A stretch of 64,000 nt of DNA, from positions 102,994-166,993 of the forward strand of contig LJKL01000015.1 in assembly GCA_001421175.1 (NCBI GenBank), written 5' to 3'. The notes under the pieces are model-generated. The model did no database searches. It was given only the letters and a program-made list of their open reading frames with translations, and was not told the origin of the DNA. How positions within the stretch are numbered: the first letter of the stretch is position 1; every line of letters begins with the position of its first letter. Shown one piece after another: positions 26,818 to 35,863 of the stretch. A program made the position numbers and the translations under genes. The stretch comes from Methanomassiliicoccales archaeon RumEn M2 (GTDB taxonomy: Archaea; Thermoplasmatota; Thermoplasmata; Methanomassiliicoccales; Methanomethylophilaceae).

Positions 26818-27795
26818 GTGTCTGTAAAGGATCTTCTGGGAAGAGGGACCTTCATGATGTCCCTGGCGTTGATCGTGGCCCTTTCAATGGGGCTCAGCGG
26901 ATACTTCCCGGAGATTTCCCCGGACCTGAGAAGCAATCTGACAATCTTCATTCTGGCGGTCATGATGACCGTGTCACTGTCCAGGATCCCGTACAAGGGG
27001 CTGAATCCCGCCGATGATCCCAAATCCGTCCTGAGGGCGGTTATCCTGAGCATGGTCGTTGCCTCTTCCATACCCCTCGCGGCATCGCTTTTCTTCACGG
27101 ATGAGGCGTTCAAGGTGGGACTTGTATTCATCGGCCTGACGCCTTTCGCAGCATCCGTGGTTCCTTTGTCCTACATACTCAGAGGGGATATGAAGCACGC
27201 CGCAAGAGGGGCCATCGCCGTGTACTTCCTCTCAGTCATCTACATACCTTTCATGGTCTGGCTCATGCTCGATAAGATAATCGATGTGACAGGCGTGATA
27301 ATAGCTGTTGCCCAGGTCGTCGTTGTTCCCCTGTTCCTTTCCCGTCTTCTTGTGAAGATTGAGATCAAGAAGGAGAATCTGGCTATATTCCTGAACTCCT
27401 GCATATTCATACTGGTGTTCCTCTCGGTGGGTGCCTCCGCCAACATGTTCAGGAGCGAGGTGCTGCTGCTCGTCACATTCATGGGCATAGCCGCCCTGAG
27501 AACCTTCGGACTGGGTCTTGGCCTTGAGATCATGGAGAGAAGGGCCGGGGTCCCGTGGGAGCAGAGGGTTACGGACGTTCTGATGACATCCTACAAGAAC
27601 AAGGGCATCGCGATAGCTCTCGTCACTGCCGTGGCCGCCTCTGCGGCCCTGGCGCCAGGTAAGGCGCTGTTCCCAGTTACGGCATCCATCGTAGTGGAGA
27701 TATGCTGGGTCATATTCATGGACGCTTATCTCTTCTCACCTAAGCGCATGAAGAGAGAATTAGAGAGAGAAGGACGCGGATCAGAAGTCGCTTAG
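26818..27795 (+). CDS. BASS-family (bile acid:sodium symporter-like) membrane transporter
   Basis: A 325-residue protein with nine or ten hydrophobic segments and the internal pattern GLTPFAASVVPLSYI, seen in bile acid:sodium symporter-type and related carriers. Substrates in archaea are unknown; organic anions driven by sodium are likely. The start is a GTG positioned 26-31 nt from a strong TATA box. It overlaps the convergent DUF1848 gene by 15 nt. Confidence 0.75.
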   Translation: MSVKDLLGRGTFMMSLALIVALSMGLSGYFPEISPDLRSNLTIFILAVMMTVSLSRIPYKGLNPADDPKSVLRAVILSMVVASSIPLAASLFFTDEAFKVGLVFIGLTPFAASVVPLSYILRGDMKHAARGAIAVYFLSVIYIPFMVWLMLDKIIDVTGVIIAVAQVVVVPLFLSRLLVKIEIKKENLAIFLNSCIFILVFLSVGASANMFRSEVLLLVTFMGIAALRTFGLGLGLEIMERRAGVPWEQRVTDVLMTSYKNKGIAIALVTAVAASAALAPGKALFPVTASIVVEICWVIFMDAYLFSPKRMKRELEREGRGSEVA

Positions 27796-28692
27796 GCGTT
27801 TCTGCCTCTTGCCCAGCCTTATGATCTCATCCCCTTCCGTTACGGAATCCCCGAGCATGATGCTTCCCGGATCGGACCTCCGCCTCCCGGGAGAGGCGGG
27901 ATTCGCATAGCAGTAAACGCAATCATGGAAGCATGTGCCGTATGTTCCTACATCCAGGGTCTTCACGCATGTGCATCCCTCCCTTTGAGGGACCGTGTAT
28001 TTTGTGAACGGTATGTTGAAACGGCGAACCGTGCTCTCATCTATGCATCCTGTGTCTCTTACTCCCGTACCCTCGAGGACAGGACCGGAGCAGCAGGACG
28101 TTAGCTCCATCCCTGCGGACCTGGCTATCGGCAGCAGGGTTGCGGCGACCTCTTTCTTCTCTTGCGCGGATGCCTCCCGGAGCAAACCTGATGCGATCTT
28201 CTCCCCCAGCTTGGCATGTGGTTCGAAGAACCCGAATATGCATCTTCCTGTGCAGCCTTCCAGCAGAGAGCATATCTCGGAGAATCTCTCCGCATGATCC
28301 TCCGGGCTCACGCTCCCGGAGAGCAGCACGGGATCGTATCTCCACACCATCCTGTCCGCCCCTATACTCCCGGATATTCGCCTGAAGGCATCAGCAACCC
28401 TCTTGACGTCCGGGACTCCGGGTTCGATCGCTTTCCCGTTACCTGTCATCGTTACTTGGAAGAAGGGCATATGACCCATCTCTGCGATCTCGTCCACCAT
28501 CCTGACCATGGGGGACGGGTCCTTCGTAAGGAAGAATATGGCATCCACATTACCGGGGCTCACATCCACGTCATAGACTATGCCCCTGAAGCCCGGATTG
28601 CGGACCATCAGCCTTCCCTCCCGCAGACGGTTCATCATCCATTCCGAATGGAACGCCGGGATGTCGGTCCTTCTGCTGGCGCTGATTATCAC
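27781..28692 (-). CDS. DUF1848 family Fe-S protein
   Basis: A 303-residue member of the DUF1848 family. The N-terminus ISASRRTDIPAFHSEW is the family hallmark, and the C-terminal CFHDCVYCYAN resembles a radical-SAM cluster motif, with further cysteines at CTCVKTLDVGTYGTC. Function is unknown. The GTG at 28692 is used. It is divergent from an AlkD-like DNA glycosylase gene with only 50 nt between start codons, which hints at shared control. Confidence 0.85.
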   Translation of the reverse strand: MIISASRRTDIPAFHSEWMMNRLREGRLMVRNPGFRGIVYDVDVSPGNVDAIFFLTKDPSPMVRMVDEIAEMGHMPFFQVTMTGNGKAIEPGVPDVKRVADAFRRISGSIGADRMVWRYDPVLLSGSVSPEDHAERFSEICSLLEGCTGRCIFGFFEPHAKLGEKIASGLLREASAQEKKEVAATLLPIARSAGMELTSCCSGPVLEGTGVRDTGCIDESTVRRFNIPFTKYTVPQREGCTCVKTLDVGTYGTCFHDCVYCYANPASPGRRRSDPGSIMLGDSVTEGDEIIRLGKRQKRLSDF

Positions 28693-28742
28693 AGTATATG
28701 ATGCCCGACAAAGAATATACTCTTTGCACGGGATTGCACACC

Positions 28743-29441
28743 ATGAGCATCAGGGACGAGGTCAGGAGAGAGCTCCTTGAGAATTCTGACGCGGCATACG
28801 GCGAATTCAGCAGGAAGATCATCCCCGGGTCGGGTCAATTGCTTGGGGTCAGAGCACCCGTCGTCAAGAGGATCGCCAAGGCTGTATCCAAAGGGAACTG
28901 GCGCGAATATCTTGACGGCGAGGACGATTCGTTGGAGGAGAAGTTGATCAGAGGACAGGTCATCTGCCTTGCGCCGATGGACATAGGGGAACGCATGGGA
29001 TTGGCGGAGGAGTATGTGTCGGGAATGGACAATTGGGCCGTGTGCGATGCCTTCTGCTCCTCCCTGAAATTAGGCAAGAAGGATCGCCCCCTCCTTTGGG
29101 ATTCTGTTCTGGCACATCATGATGACGGTACGGAGTTCGGGATGAGATATGCCGCCGTCATCATGAAATCATATTTCCTGGACGATGAGCACATAGACCG
29201 GGTGCTCAGTATGCTGTCCTCCGTCAGGCATGAGGGGTACTATCTGAAGATGGGCGTCGCATGGGCCCTCTCGGAATGCTACATAAAGTATCCCGGGAGA
29301 ACGGACCCCGTGCTCAGAGGAGGCGCTCTGGAGAAGGACGTCCTGCGTATGGCTATCGGCAAGATAACCGATTCCTACAGAGTGGATGAGGACACCAAGG
29401 AGGACCTCAGGCGCCTGCGTTCCAGTCTTCGATCTCCTTGA
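28743..29441 (+). CDS. AlkD-like DNA alkylation repair protein
   Basis: HEAT-repeat DNA glycosylase family that removes alkylated bases. The 232-residue protein shows the AlkD pattern: GVRAPVVKRIAKA, MDNWAVCDAFCSSL and MGVAWALSECYIKYP. The start at 28743 (MSIRDEVRREL) fits a GAATATACTC box about 29 nt upstream. Its last 35 nt overlap the convergent gene at 29407. Fungal and bacterial relatives include proteins without glycosylase activity. Confidence 0.85.
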   Translation: MSIRDEVRRELLENSDAAYGEFSRKIIPGSGQLLGVRAPVVKRIAKAVSKGNWREYLDGEDDSLEEKLIRGQVICLAPMDIGERMGLAEEYVSGMDNWAVCDAFCSSLKLGKKDRPLLWDSVLAHHDDGTEFGMRYAAVIMKSYFLDDEHIDRVLSMLSSVRHEGYYLKMGVAWALSECYIKYPGRTDPVLRGGALEKDVLRMAIGKITDSYRVDEDTKEDLRRLRSSLRSP

Positions 29442-29976
29442 TTATGGCCTCTGAGTTCTTCTTGCCCACTCTGGATCCGCCGCGCTTGTAATAGGACCAT
29501 CCTCTGCCCTCGCATTCCTCCTTGAACTGGGGGTTCGTGACGGCTATCACTCTTCTGTCAGGCAGTACTTCCTTGATCATCTCGAACAGGGCTTTCGGTA
29601 CGCAGACGATTATCTTATCGTAGAGGTAGGTCTCGCCCACCTTTATGTTGACGGTCGTATTTATCGCACCCAGGAAATCCCTCTTGGACTGGAGCAGTTC
29701 GAAATCCTCCTTGGACTCGGGGACCCAGGGGTAGGGCATCACCACATAGTTCGCAGGTATGAACCCGAACCTTCCCGAGACAACTCCCAGGGAAACGTCC
29801 GCTTTGTCGCAGAGATCCTTGACGAGGTTCTTCACCTCGGTCATACGGCCGCCGAACATATCGAAGGCACTGACCCACTTGTCCGTAAGGAACACTGTCG
29901 AGTCGTTGGTTATAACGAAAACTCTCTTATCTGGCACTTTGATCATTTCACATTCTTCGGAACTTTTCATACTCAC
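29407..29976 (-). CDS. Hypothetical protein in the hyp operon, possibly DUF6884-like
   Basis: A 189-residue soluble protein. The segment VVSGRFGFIPANYVVMPY, followed by YDKIIVCVPKALFEMI, resembles the small DUF6884 family, but the match is weak. The GTG at 29976 overlaps the hypD stop as GTGA; ATG 29970 is an alternative. Being third after hypA and hypD suggests a link to hydrogenase maturation or simple co-transcription. Confidence 0.6.
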   Translation of the reverse strand: MSMKSSEECEMIKVPDKRVFVITNDSTVFLTDKWVSAFDMFGGRMTEVKNLVKDLCDKADVSLGVVSGRFGFIPANYVVMPYPWVPESKEDFELLQSKRDFLGAINTTVNIKVGETYLYDKIIVCVPKALFEMIKEVLPDRRVIAVTNPQFKEECEGRGWSYYKRGGSRVGKKNSEAIIKEIEDWNAGA

Positions 29977-31051
29977 ACCCTCATTTTACCGAAACGGTAC
30001 GCGATGTTGCAGCTTCCCTCGGCGGAGACCATGCACGGGCCCGAGGGGCTCATGGGCTTGCAGGCCCTGCCGAACATGGGGCACTCCTCAGACCTTATCA
30101 GGCCTCTGAGGACCTCTCCGCATCTGCATCCCCTTGCCTCCGCCTCCACCTCAGGCGCCCCGGACAGGATGTCCTGGTGGACCTTGGTCGCGTCATGGGA
30201 TTCATACTTGCTCTTCAGGGCGAGGGCGCTCTTCCCGATGACGGGGAACCCCCTCCAGGCCTTGTCCACTTTGTCGTAGGTGATATCCATCAGCTTCAGC
30301 GCCTTGGGATTGCCTTCCGGCCTGACGAGACGTGTGTACTCGTTCTCCACCTCGCACCTCCCCTCCTCGATCTGTTTGCACAGCATGTAGCATGCCATCA
30401 GTATGTCCAGGGGCTCGAATCCTGCAACCACCTGCGGCATGCTGTACTCCTTCGCAAGGGGCTCGAACATCTTCGTTCCCGTTATGACAGCCACATGGCC
30501 CGGCTCTATCATGCCCTGGACCTTGGTCTCCCCCATGTCGAATATCGTCTTGAGTATGGGGGGGCATATCCTGTGGCAGCTGTATATGCTGAAGTTCTCC
30601 GGCAGTTCCTTCTGGAGAGGCACACATGTGGAGGGCGCAGTGGTCTCGAAGCCCACGGCCACGAATACCAGATCGCCTTCGGTCTCCGATGCCATCCTGA
30701 CCGCGTCCTCTATGGAGTATACCACTCTGACGTCGGCCCCGTCGGCTTTCGCATCATTGAGGTCCCTACGGTGGTGGGCACCCTCATCATGTCCCCGAAG
30801 GCACAGACCGTGATGCCGGAGCGCGCCATGTGTATGGCGTCGCCTATCTCCTTGCTGGTTGTTACGCATACAGGACAACCGGGTCCCTGGCGTATCTCCA
30901 CCCCCGCATCTGCCAGCATCCCCTCCAGGCCGAATCTTACTATCGTGTCCTGATGAGTGCCGCAGACGTGCATGAACGTGAACTCGCTGTTCAGGGCGCT
31001 TATCTTATCGATTATCCTCTTGGCCGTCCCCTCGTCCCGGTACTTATACAT
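29973..31051 (-). CDS. hypD: Hydrogenase maturation protein HypD (frame broken by 1-nt deletion)
   Basis: Scaffold, with HypC, for assembling the Fe(CN)2CO unit of [NiFe] hydrogenases. About 359 residues after repair. Conserved cysteines are visible in FMHVCGTHQ, GPGCPVCVT, GCRCGEVLRG and CPMFGRAC. The frame is lost at 30764-30766 (CCC on the plus strand); adding one base gives RVPTTVGDLNDAKADG. The start ATG at 31051 overlaps the end of hypA. Confidence 0.93.
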
Positions 31052-31426
31052 CCTCTGCCTCCAAAATCTTGAGGTTCTTGACCCCGCAGCTCTGGCCTTT
31101 GACCACTTTGACGTGGCCCCCGCAGTCAGGCAGGACAGTATCGGGATCGTATGCTCGCTGAAATCGCTCCTGATCTCCTTGACAGGCCCCTCATATCCGC
31201 ATTTGGCGCATATGACCTCCACGGCCTCCCTCTCTATGATGAGGTCGGCACCTTCCAGGATGGTGCCGCGCGTCACGATCTCGTAAGCGAAACGCATCTG
31301 CTCCGTGCCGAGGCTGGTCATATCCCCTATGATCAGTACGACCTCCTCAACGCCCTTTGCATTGTACTTCTCCAATTCCCTCTGTATAGCGGAGACTATG
31401 TTCGAAATCACGGAGATCTCATGCAT
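31044..31426 (-). CDS. hypA: Hydrogenase nickel-insertion protein HypA (frame broken by 1-nt deletion)
   Basis: Delivers nickel to [NiFe] hydrogenase. The N-terminal MHE supplies the nickel ligand His2 and the zinc site begins with CAKCGYEG. The second zinc pair is out of frame; reading CC as CCC at 31129-31130 gives CPDCGGHVKVVKG and a 127-residue protein ending EAEDV. A GATTAATAC element about 27 nt upstream of the ATG lies inside the nth 3' end. Confidence 0.92.
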
Positions 31427-31442
31427 CAGGCCCGAGGATGGT

Positions 31443-32123
31443 TTAATCAGTATTAATCCCGTCGCTCTCCGCTCTGCTCTGCGCATGGTCGCAATACGAT
31501 GAAACGGGGCATTTCGCGCATCTAGGGCGGTTCGGAAGGCAGATCTCCTGTCCGTGCCTTACTATGTAACGGTTTATGTCATTCCATCTGTCCCGGGGGG
31601 TGATCTCCATCAGAGCACGCTCCGTTTCCTCGGGATTCTTCGTTCTGACCAAGCCCATCAGATTCGATATCCTGTGAACGTGGGTGTCAACGCAGACTGC
31701 CGGGATCCCCATGGCATAGGCCTGCACGCATGCGGCGGTCTTCCTTCCGACCATCGGAAGGCTCAGCAGATCCTCCGTTCCCGACGGTACTGTGCTCCCG
31801 TGCTCATCCCGGAGTGCCCTGCAGCATCCGATGATCCCTGATGCCTTCTGCCTGGGGAACCCTGCGGGACGTATCAGCTCGCACACCGCATCCTCGTCTG
31901 CTTCCGCCAGCTCCTCTATAGAATCGTACTCTGAGAACAGACGGTCCGATGCCTTTCGTGTATTGGCATCCTTCGTCCTCTGGGACAGGATCGTGGCTAT
32001 GAGCACATGGAAGGGGTCCGCCTCCCATTCCGGGCTCAGCCCCTCTATGGACCTTCCGGGGTAGGCCCCTCTGCCGTAAAGCGGCGCCAACTCGTCCAGT
32101 ATCCTGACTATATCCCCAGCCAT
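31443..32123 (-). CDS. nth: Endonuclease III Nth
   Basis: DNA glycosylase/AP lyase for oxidised pyrimidines. The 226-residue protein has the helix-hairpin-helix LPMVGRKTAACV with the catalytic lysine, the catalytic aspartate in VCVDTHVHR, and a full Fe-S loop with spacing C-x6-C-x2-C-x5-C near the C-terminus. It overlaps the folC stop by 16 nt. Confidence 0.95.
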   Translation of the reverse strand: MAGDIVRILDELAPLYGRGAYPGRSIEGLSPEWEADPFHVLIATILSQRTKDANTRKASDRLFSEYDSIEELAEADEDAVCELIRPAGFPRQKASGIIGCCRALRDEHGSTVPSGTEDLLSLPMVGRKTAACVQAYAMGIPAVCVDTHVHRISNLMGLVRTKNPEETERALMEITPRDRWNDINRYIVRHGQEICLPNRPRCAKCPVSSYCDHAQSRAESDGINTD

Positions 32124-33349
32124 CTGATCGCTTCCCCTATGGTGAAATGGGAACCGGTTATAAGCACTGTATCGTCCCCTCTTATCTCCAGGGCCCTCCT
32201 GACAGCTTCGCCTACGGAGGGGGCCTTTTCCGCATTACCCAGATAATCGGATATCTGGGACATCTCGGCATCCAGGGGCATCGCCCTTTCGGAATCGGGA
32301 GAGGCGACCACTGCCCTGTTGACCACCGGCGCAAGGCTCTTAATTATGCCCCTCAGATCCTTGTCCGTCAGGACGCCTATTACGAGAGTCACCTTCCCGT
32401 ATATCCAGGATATATCTTCCGCAAGATCCCGGGCACCTGCTGCGGTGTGCGTGACATCAAGCACGATGGGGTGCCCGGGGAGCTTCTGAAGCCTCGCAGG
32501 CCAGGATACGTTCCTGAGACCCAGGTCGACGGCATCCTCCGTACGCTCATCCCCAAGCAGGCGCACCGCCTCCACGGCGGTGGCCGCATTTACGGCCTGA
32601 TGCTTGCCTGCCAGACCTACGAAGTATCTCTTCCCGCCATGGACGAATTCCGTTCCCTCAGGGCTCATCGATACTATATCGGGCGGAGAGACGGCTGTCA
32701 CCTCCGAACCGGCCTCTGCTGCCCTGGCCCTTACTACTCCCAATGCCGGTTCTTTGCACAGTGTCACCACCGGTACGCCTTCTTTTATTATGCCGGTCTT
32801 CTCGGCAGCGATCTTCTCTATCGTATCCCCCAGATACTCCGTGTGCTCAAGGCTTATGTTGGTTATCACAGAGACCTCCGGCACTATCACATTGGTGGCG
32901 TCGTATCTTCCGCCCATCCCTACTTCGATGACCGCGTACTCCGTCCCTTCGTCTCTGAAATGCATGAACGCTATCGCCGTCGTCACTTCGAAGAAGGTGC
33001 ACATCATGCCCCCGGAGGCCATCTCCTCCACCTTCGGCCTCAGCTTCGAAACGTAGTATGCCAGCTTCTCATCCGATATCTGCACCCCGTTCACGCATAT
33101 GCGCTCGTTGAACCTCTCCAGGTGCGGCGAGGTGTAGAGCCCGGTCCTTATGCCCGCCTGGCGGAGCACGGATGCTGTTATGGCGGATACCGAGCCCTTC
33201 CCGTCGGTACCGGCCACATGTATGCTTCGAAAGCTGTTCTGCGGGTTCCCCAGAGCCGACAGCAGCATGCTGATGTTCCTGAGGCCCAGCTTCACCCCGT
33301 GCTTCTGAAGCCCGTACAGCCAATCCAGGGATTCGGGATACGTCTGCAA
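32108..33349 (-). CDS. folC: Folylpolyglutamate synthase / dihydrofolate synthase family (Mur ligase fold)
   Basis: ATP-dependent ligase of the FolC type. The 413-residue protein shows HVAGTDGKGSVSA (ATP loop, about residue 45), TSPHLERFNERI, and ISLEHTEYLGDTIEKIAAEKTGIIK, all FolC signatures. In an archaeon it may glutamylate a tetrahydrofolate or a pterin-type cofactor. It starts 2 nt behind the stop of the upstream asparagine-synthetase-like gene. Confidence 0.9.
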   Translation of the reverse strand: MQTYPESLDWLYGLQKHGVKLGLRNISMLLSALGNPQNSFRSIHVAGTDGKGSVSAITASVLRQAGIRTGLYTSPHLERFNERICVNGVQISDEKLAYYVSKLRPKVEEMASGGMMCTFFEVTTAIAFMHFRDEGTEYAVIEVGMGGRYDATNVIVPEVSVITNISLEHTEYLGDTIEKIAAEKTGIIKEGVPVVTLCKEPALGVVRARAAEAGSEVTAVSPPDIVSMSPEGTEFVHGGKRYFVGLAGKHQAVNAATAVEAVRLLGDERTEDAVDLGLRNVSWPARLQKLPGHPIVLDVTHTAAGARDLAEDISWIYGKVTLVIGVLTDKDLRGIIKSLAPVVNRAVVASPDSERAMPLDAEMSQISDYLGNAEKAPSVGEAVRRALEIRGDDTVLITGSHFTIGEAIRWLGI

Positions 33350-33350
33350 A

Positions 33351-34154
33351 CTACATCCCCTCGATCATCTCTCGGACCGTCATCCCTTTGGATCTGGCTA
33401 TGCGCCTCAGCAGGCTCATGGACCCGGAGCCGTACTGGGCCGCCTTCTTCTTCTTCGCGGCGACCTCGGGCTGACCTATGTCCTCGGCCACCTCTCTGAG
33501 GCTCTTCTTCCTTACATCTCCTGGTGCCAGATCTCCTATGTCAATAGCCCCTACGGCCTTGGCGACCCTGCTGTCAAGGAAAGGGTACAATACCTCCTTC
33601 CCGAACTCCTTCGCAACCGCCCTCTCATGAGCCAGCGTCTCATCCAGCAAACGGCACATGTCCGCATTCATCATATCCCTGAGGTCCGGTTCCGAGAGAC
33701 CTATGTACTTCGAGTATCCGGCGAAGAGCTCGTCCGCTCCCTGACCGCCTATTATGTACGGCTCGGAAGCGTGCTTCGCCACGTAATAGAACGGTATCTC
33801 GAACGACAGGGTGACGGGATTCACCGTTCCCGTTATCCCTATCATGTGCCTGACGCAATCCTCGATGTCTTCTTCGGATATCCTGACGTGATGCCATTCC
33901 ATGCCGAGTATCCCGGCCATATCCCGGGACTCGTTCACATCGTAAGCGTCATCGACACCGGAGGTGTAGAGCACCGCGGACCGGGCCGCATCCCTGGCGA
34001 TCGCAGCAACGATCCCGCTGTCCAGTCCTCCGGAGAATGCGACGGCCACGGTCCTTCCTCTGACCATATCTGATATGACCTCTCTGAAAACAGGGGTCAG
34101 TTCTGACGCCATATCCGTGTCTATGGTATCCCTTATAATAAGAATGTGTCCCAT
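33351..34154 (-). CDS. Stand-alone asparagine synthetase C-terminal (PP-loop) domain protein
   Basis: The 267-residue protein has the AMP-forming PP-loop AFSGGLDSGIVAA near residue 39 and IGGQGADELFAGYSKY near residue 137, matching the AsnB synthetase domain, but there is no N-terminal glutaminase domain. It may use free ammonia, or act on another carboxylate. It is the first gene of a unit with folC and nth. Confidence 0.85.
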   Translation of the reverse strand: MGHILIIRDTIDTDMASELTPVFREVISDMVRGRTVAVAFSGGLDSGIVAAIARDAARSAVLYTSGVDDAYDVNESRDMAGILGMEWHHVRISEEDIEDCVRHMIGITGTVNPVTLSFEIPFYYVAKHASEPYIIGGQGADELFAGYSKYIGLSEPDLRDMMNADMCRLLDETLAHERAVAKEFGKEVLYPFLDSRVAKAVGAIDIGDLAPGDVRKKSLREVAEDIGQPEVAAKKKKAAQYGSGSMSLLRRIARSKGMTVREMIEGM

Positions 34155-34182
34155 TTAATACGGATAATACGTTAACGGGTCC
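34155..34182. promoter_or_regulatory. Compact divergent promoter, AsnB-like / NikR-like genes
   Basis: Only 28 nt separate the two start codons. ATTTAATAC at about 34155-34163 suits the plus-strand NikR-like gene. AT-rich sequence at about 34166-34175 could serve the minus-strand gene. A regulator bound here would affect both. Confidence 0.45.
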
Positions 34183-34626
34183 ATGGACGGCGTTACCCGC
34201 ATCGGAGTCTCCCTGGACCCGGAGCTTCTCAATGAATTCGATCTCTCGATCTCCCAGAAAGGGTACGTGAGCCGCTCCGAAGCCATAAGGGACCTGATAA
34301 GGGATACTCTGGCCGAGAAGGAGTGGAAGAACGAGACCCAGATGATGGTCGGCATCCTGGTGTTCATATACGACAGCGGGCACGACGGCATCCATGATCA
34401 GTTAAGGGACCTGGGAAGGAAGTGGAGGACCGATGTCGTAGGCAGCCTCAGGGTACCTCTTGAGGGGAGGAAGGTCCTCGAGACGATGACCGCCATAGGA
34501 ATGATGAGGGACCTGAAGAACATGTCCAACGAACTGACGTCTGTGAAGGGGGTGCTGAGGGGCAAGCTGACCATCGCATCCGCAGCATCCGGCAACATGC
34601 ATCATATGGGACTAAGAGGGGATTGA
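34183..34626 (+). CDS. NikR-like ribbon-helix-helix regulator lacking nickel ligands
   Basis: A 147-residue protein with an N-terminal ribbon-helix-helix DNA-binding part (RIGVSLDPELLNEFD, then VSRSEAIRDLIRD) and a C-terminal ACT-like domain laid out as in NikR (MVGILVFIYD ... VKGVLRGKLTIAS). In NikR nickel is bound by a histidine/cysteine set in HVHxDHxxCLE. The equivalent stretch here is SLRVPLEGRKVLE with no His or Cys. It therefore probably does not bind nickel in the usual way. The DUF2284 gene follows after 1 nt. Confidence 0.8.
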   Translation: MDGVTRIGVSLDPELLNEFDLSISQKGYVSRSEAIRDLIRDTLAEKEWKNETQMMVGILVFIYDSGHDGIHDQLRDLGRKWRTDVVGSLRVPLEGRKVLETMTAIGMMRDLKNMSNELTSVKGVLRGKLTIASAASGNMHHMGLRGD

Positions 34627-34627
34627 G

Positions 34628-35164
34628 ATGAGAATAGAAGATGCCAAGACAAAACTGAAAGCCAGAGGCTTCGATGTGAGGAAAGCGCCGATACCCGGTC
34701 CGACGCTTCATACGATCTCGAAATGCAGGGAGCGCTGCGAAAGCAATGAATGCGGCGCTTACGGTGTGACGTGGGCGTGCCCTCCGGGATCCGCCACGCC
34801 CGGTGAATGCATAGAGATGCTTTCCGGCTACGGGAGCGCGGCCCTGATAACCAGGACGTATGAGCTGGATCCCCGGGACAGGAGGGCCGCGGAGGCCGCC
34901 GCCCTGCAGTTCCAGGATGACTGCAGGAAGGCGGCGGTAGCTCTCAGGGAAGAGGGGGCGGACATATTCATGATGGCCGACGGCAAATGCGGATACTGCG
35001 AGAGCTGCACCTATCCCGATGCCGAGTGCAAGCACCCTGAGATGCTGGTCCCGTCCATAAGCGGATTCGGCATAGTGATGAGCGACTATGTCAAAGAATG
35101 CGGCAGGGAATTCTCGTTCTTCGACGACAGGGTGGAGTTCTTCGGGATAATGCTCCTCAGATGA
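34628..35164 (+). CDS. DUF2284 family predicted metal-binding protein
   Basis: A 178-residue cysteine-rich protein. CRERCESNECGAYGVTWACPP (about residues 33-53) and CGYCESCTYPDAECKHPE (about 122-139) are the family hallmarks and suggest Fe-S or zinc centres. Function is unknown. It is co-transcribed with the NikR-like regulator, so it may be its target or effector. An AGGGGATTGAG element precedes the ATG. Confidence 0.85.
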   Translation: MRIEDAKTKLKARGFDVRKAPIPGPTLHTISKCRERCESNECGAYGVTWACPPGSATPGECIEMLSGYGSAALITRTYELDPRDRRAAEAAALQFQDDCRKAAVALREEGADIFMMADGKCGYCESCTYPDAECKHPEMLVPSISGFGIVMSDYVKECGREFSFFDDRVEFFGIMLLR

Positions 35165-35699
35165 GGTCGAAGGCCATAACGGCCGTGGCTATCTCCCGTC
35201 GGTTCTCTATACCGTATCTGCTCTTCAGAGCCAGGTCCGAGGGGCCGGCCGGGATCGTTATTATGCCGTTGGTGCAGCCCGGATAGGCCTCTATGCCCGG
35301 ATATTCCTTCCCTTTGAACACGAATATCCCGTCCCCGCAGCCCGTCCTGTCAGGATACATTATGAAATTGTCAGAGATCCAGACGAGGTCCTCCCTTGCA
35401 AGATAGGCTTCCATCTCACACTGCATCACCTCATGCCCCATGACTATGCCGTCATCGGACATGTAGTACATGGATGGGGCCTCGGGGAATTCGAAATCCT
35501 CTGTGCAGAATATACATATCCTGACCTGACGCCTCATGGCCTCCAGATATCCGTCGTTCCTGAACTCCAACCCTACCTGGGTCTTCGTATTCCGTTCGAA
35601 ATACTCCACCTCGCAGGATATGTCGTCGTCCATCAGCTCTGCGTTGACAACTCCTTTGGTGGACCTCAGGTCCCTCAGGACCGCTTCCCGAACGTTCAT
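35157..35699 (-). CDS. Hypothetical protein, 180 aa
   Basis: No family recognised. A soluble, acidic protein with scattered cysteines (ICIFCTED near residue 60, TGCGDG, PGCTNG) and the pattern GIITIPAGPSDLALKSRYGIE near the end. The start at 35699 (MNVREAVLRDL) fits a CTTTTTTACT box 25-34 nt upstream; a longer in-frame extension crosses that box. It overlaps the convergent DUF2284 gene by 8 nt. Confidence 0.65.
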   Translation of the reverse strand: MNVREAVLRDLRSTKGVVNAELMDDDISCEVEYFERNTKTQVGLEFRNDGYLEAMRRQVRICIFCTEDFEFPEAPSMYYMSDDGIVMGHEVMQCEMEAYLAREDLVWISDNFIMYPDRTGCGDGIFVFKGKEYPGIEAYPGCTNGIITIPAGPSDLALKSRYGIENRREIATAVMAFDLI

Positions 35700-35863
35700 A
35701 CCGATATGGACTGCGTTAGCAGTAAAAAAGCGCTTCTGTGCCCTCTGCGAATGCATATCGCATGTGCCAGCGCCGGTGCTGGAAACGGGTCCGCCCATGA
35801 CTGGCCCGTACCACGGATATTATGACATTGTTTTAATAAGGCCTATTGCTTCAACCGTTCCGG

